Shown here piece by piece: positions 35,963-37,235 of a DNA stretch of 37,235 bases. Source of the DNA: an uncultured Methanobacteriaceae archaeon (GTDB lineage: Archaea; Methanobacteriota; Methanobacteria; Methanobacteriales; Methanobacteriaceae). Position numbers and translations under genes: made by a program. Each line of letters opens with the position of its first letter. The stretch's first letter is position 1. The notes below the pieces were generated by a model. That model made no database searches. It was not told where the DNA came from and saw only the letters and a list, made by a program, of their open reading frames with translations. Where the stretch lies: NCBI GenBank assembly GCA_902782945.1, contig CACZOU010000020.1, forward strand, positions 1-37,235, written 5' to 3'.

Positions 35963-36634
35963 TCAGTATTTTAGCTTTCTAATAATTTCATCTGTTGTTT
36001 TTATATCTAATTGTCCAGGAGCTGATTGGATATCAATAGCTGCATATGTAATAGGAGCGCCAATAATAGGACCAATAACTCTTGTATATGCACCTATTTT
36101 ATCCATGGAAATACCAATCATATTCCTGTATTTCATCATTAATTTTAATAAAATAAATGTATCCTCTAATTTCTGTGGTTTAACAGCTACTTTAGGTATG
36201 TCACCAATATTTTTGGCTTTTATTACTATATCCTCAAGATATTCAAAAGAAGGAGTCTCACTAAAATTATGATATGATATAATTGTCTTATTTGCATTAT
36301 CAATTACTTTTTGTCTCAAGGTACTGTCTGTGCTGAGTTCAACATCGGTGTATTCAACAAAACATGCATTATCGCTGAGAATTTTAATTCTTTCCTCTTC
36401 ACTTCCCTGGAAGAATCCGCCCTCAGTTCCTGTTCTATTAGTAAGAATAATAGGAATATCCGATATGGACTTCATTTTATCAATAATATAGGATACTTTT
36501 GCAGATGTGACATCATTTATAACATCTGATCTTAACTCAACATAATCCACATTACTATCTATAGCTTTCTGTAATGTATTAAGTATATCCTCCTCGTTCT
36601 CTTCAACTATGGATCCGCAAACTCCTGTAAAAAT
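35963..36634 (-). CDS. aroD: 3-dehydroquinate dehydratase, type I
   Basis: This protein of about 223 residues dehydrates 3-dehydroquinate through a Schiff base. DYVELRSD near residue 30 is the first substrate motif. [10 protein letters not shown] near 120 gives the catalytic histidine, PKVAVKP near 147 gives the Schiff-base lysine, and [23 protein letters not shown] near 176-198 binds the carboxylate. A start at the internal GTG 36550 would delete the first strand. The frame continues upstream to [13 protein letters not shown], with no ATG, GTG or TTG available. ATT 36634 lies ten bases after AAGGAG (36645-36650), so I place the start there. It leads the aroD-unknown-aroC unit. Confidence 0.88.
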   Translation of the reverse strand: MFTGVCGSIVEENEEDILNTLQKAIDSNVDYVELRSDVINDVTSAKVSYIIDKMKSISDIPIILTNRTGTEGGFFQGSEEERIKILSDNACFVEYTDVELSTDSTLRQKVIDNANKTIISYHNFSETPSFEYLEDIVIKAKNIGDIPKVAVKPQKLEDTFILLKLMMKYRNMIGISMDKIGAYTRVIGPIIGAPITYAAIDIQSAPGQLDIKTTDEIIRKLKY

Positions 36635-36912
36635 ATTAACTACACTCCTTTAATCAAATTATCATTTTCTCATTACTATGTAAATAATATTATATCTGTA
36701 TTAATCAAATAAAAAAAATTTTGTAAAAAAAGTAAGGTTAGTATACTGGAATATTAATTTTTATTATTACCAGTTTCTATCATATTCCTTAGAAAGTATA
36801 ACAATTAAAAATTATAAAATAATTATCCACTTTTTTATGGGATTAGTTTTTATTATTATTGTGTTACATAGTTAGTATTAGTAAGAAAAATTTTTTAGGA
36901 GTAAATTTATTT
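36635..36912. other. AT-rich spacer between divergent genes
   Basis: This 278-base stretch holds the aroD ribosome site (AAGGAG at 36645-36650 on the minus strand) and presumably two promoters. I see no further gene and no hairpin of note. Confidence 0.4.
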
Positions 36913-37235
36913 ATGAAGATGGTATGCTTTGGAATTGATATTTCAAATAATGATATTTCTTGTAGTGATAGTCTTATTAATAATGTTGAAGCTGATCTAA
37001 GTAATATTGAGGATGCTGGTGCTGAATTTGCAAGGTTAAGTAATATTACTGGTGATGATATTGTTATAACCGCTGTGACTGATGATGATTGTCTTGAAGC
37101 TGTGAATAAGGCTATTTATGATGTTTTATATGACAATGCTGAGGGTTATGATGATTTGAATGGTGTTGGTTCCAGCCCCAGTGAAGCTGGTGAAGGTATT
37201 TCATATGCCTGTATTGATTTAGATAGGAAGTTCTA
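36913..37235 (+). CDS. N-terminal part of an unknown acidic protein
   Basis: An open frame from ATG 36913, preceded by AGGAGT, runs off the right edge after 107 residues. It begins MKMVCFGIDISNNDI and is markedly acidic, rich in Asp, Asn and Gly, with no membrane helix. ITGDDIVITAVTDDD near residue 45 looks like a beta strand leading into a helix. Codons are mainly T-ending. I do not recognise the family from this portion. Confidence 0.55.
   Translation, partial: MKMVCFGIDISNNDISCSDSLINNVEADLSNIEDAGAEFARLSNITGDDIVITAVTDDDCLEAVNKAIYDVLYDNAEGYDDLNGVGSSPSEAGEGISYACIDLDRKF

Noticed and set aside
36913-37235. A name for the final partial gene
   Set aside because: Only the first 107 residues are visible and they match no family that I can recall with confidence.

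Overview
The window is a very AT-rich piece of an archaeal chromosome, most likely a methanogen of the order Methanobacteriales and probably Methanosphaera or a close relative. Archaeal markers are the nascent polypeptide-associated complex protein, 4-phosphopantoate--beta-alanine ligase, diphthine--ammonia ligase, the UPF0200 and UPF0201 families and the secF-secD gene order. A Mur-ligase-type enzyme fits a pseudomurein-walled methanogen. Shine-Dalgarno sites of the GGAGGTGATC type precede many genes, and the proteins are rich in Asn, Lys and Ile. The genus is inference; the archaeal assignment is firm.

Layout: 1-1343, the tail of an unknown gene, then a GT2 glycosyltransferase with a DUF2304 membrane partner. 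1609-5518, NAC, a metallophosphoesterase, a NYN-type RNase, a membrane-anchored double-palm protein with a GGDD motif, and an asparagine-rich surface protein. 5654-9808, arginine synthesis (argJ, argB, argC) with an RNase HIII gene inserted. 9865-11941, four tandem flavodoxin-like genes. 11997-13427 (minus), a MurT-like ligase with a zinc ribbon. 13875-16035, secF-secD. 16142-17965, a CoA-synthesis gene followed by UPF0200 and UPF0201 genes that overlap by 152 bases. 18018-20049 (minus), dph6 and an unknown membrane protein. 20288-21316, an M42 aminopeptidase with a clear hairpin terminator. 21428-22737 (minus), a Yip1-like membrane protein and a protein with GGxNI repeats. 22931-25577, an iron-sulfur flavoprotein whose C-terminal domain recurs alone in the next two genes. 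25609-33120, a QueG-like iron-sulfur protein and the bacterial-type excision repair genes uvrC (minus), uvrB and uvrA. 33286-34159, an MBL-fold hydrolase and tRNA-Thr(CGT). 34176-36634 (minus), aroD, an unknown gene and aroC. 36913 to the end, the start of an unknown gene.

Most genes are housekeeping. The likeliest new biology is the NYN RNase / double-palm pair at 2815-5073. The palm protein has one degenerate and one intact GGDD palm, an arrangement known in GTP cyclohydrolase III and Cas10, but here it carries two C-terminal membrane helices and directly follows a putative ribonuclease gene. Other notable points are a three-copy unknown domain attached once to an iron-sulfur flavoprotein, apparent AUU start codons at up to three genes, the UPF0200/UPF0201 overprinting, and a 21-bp palindrome centred between uvrC and uvrB.
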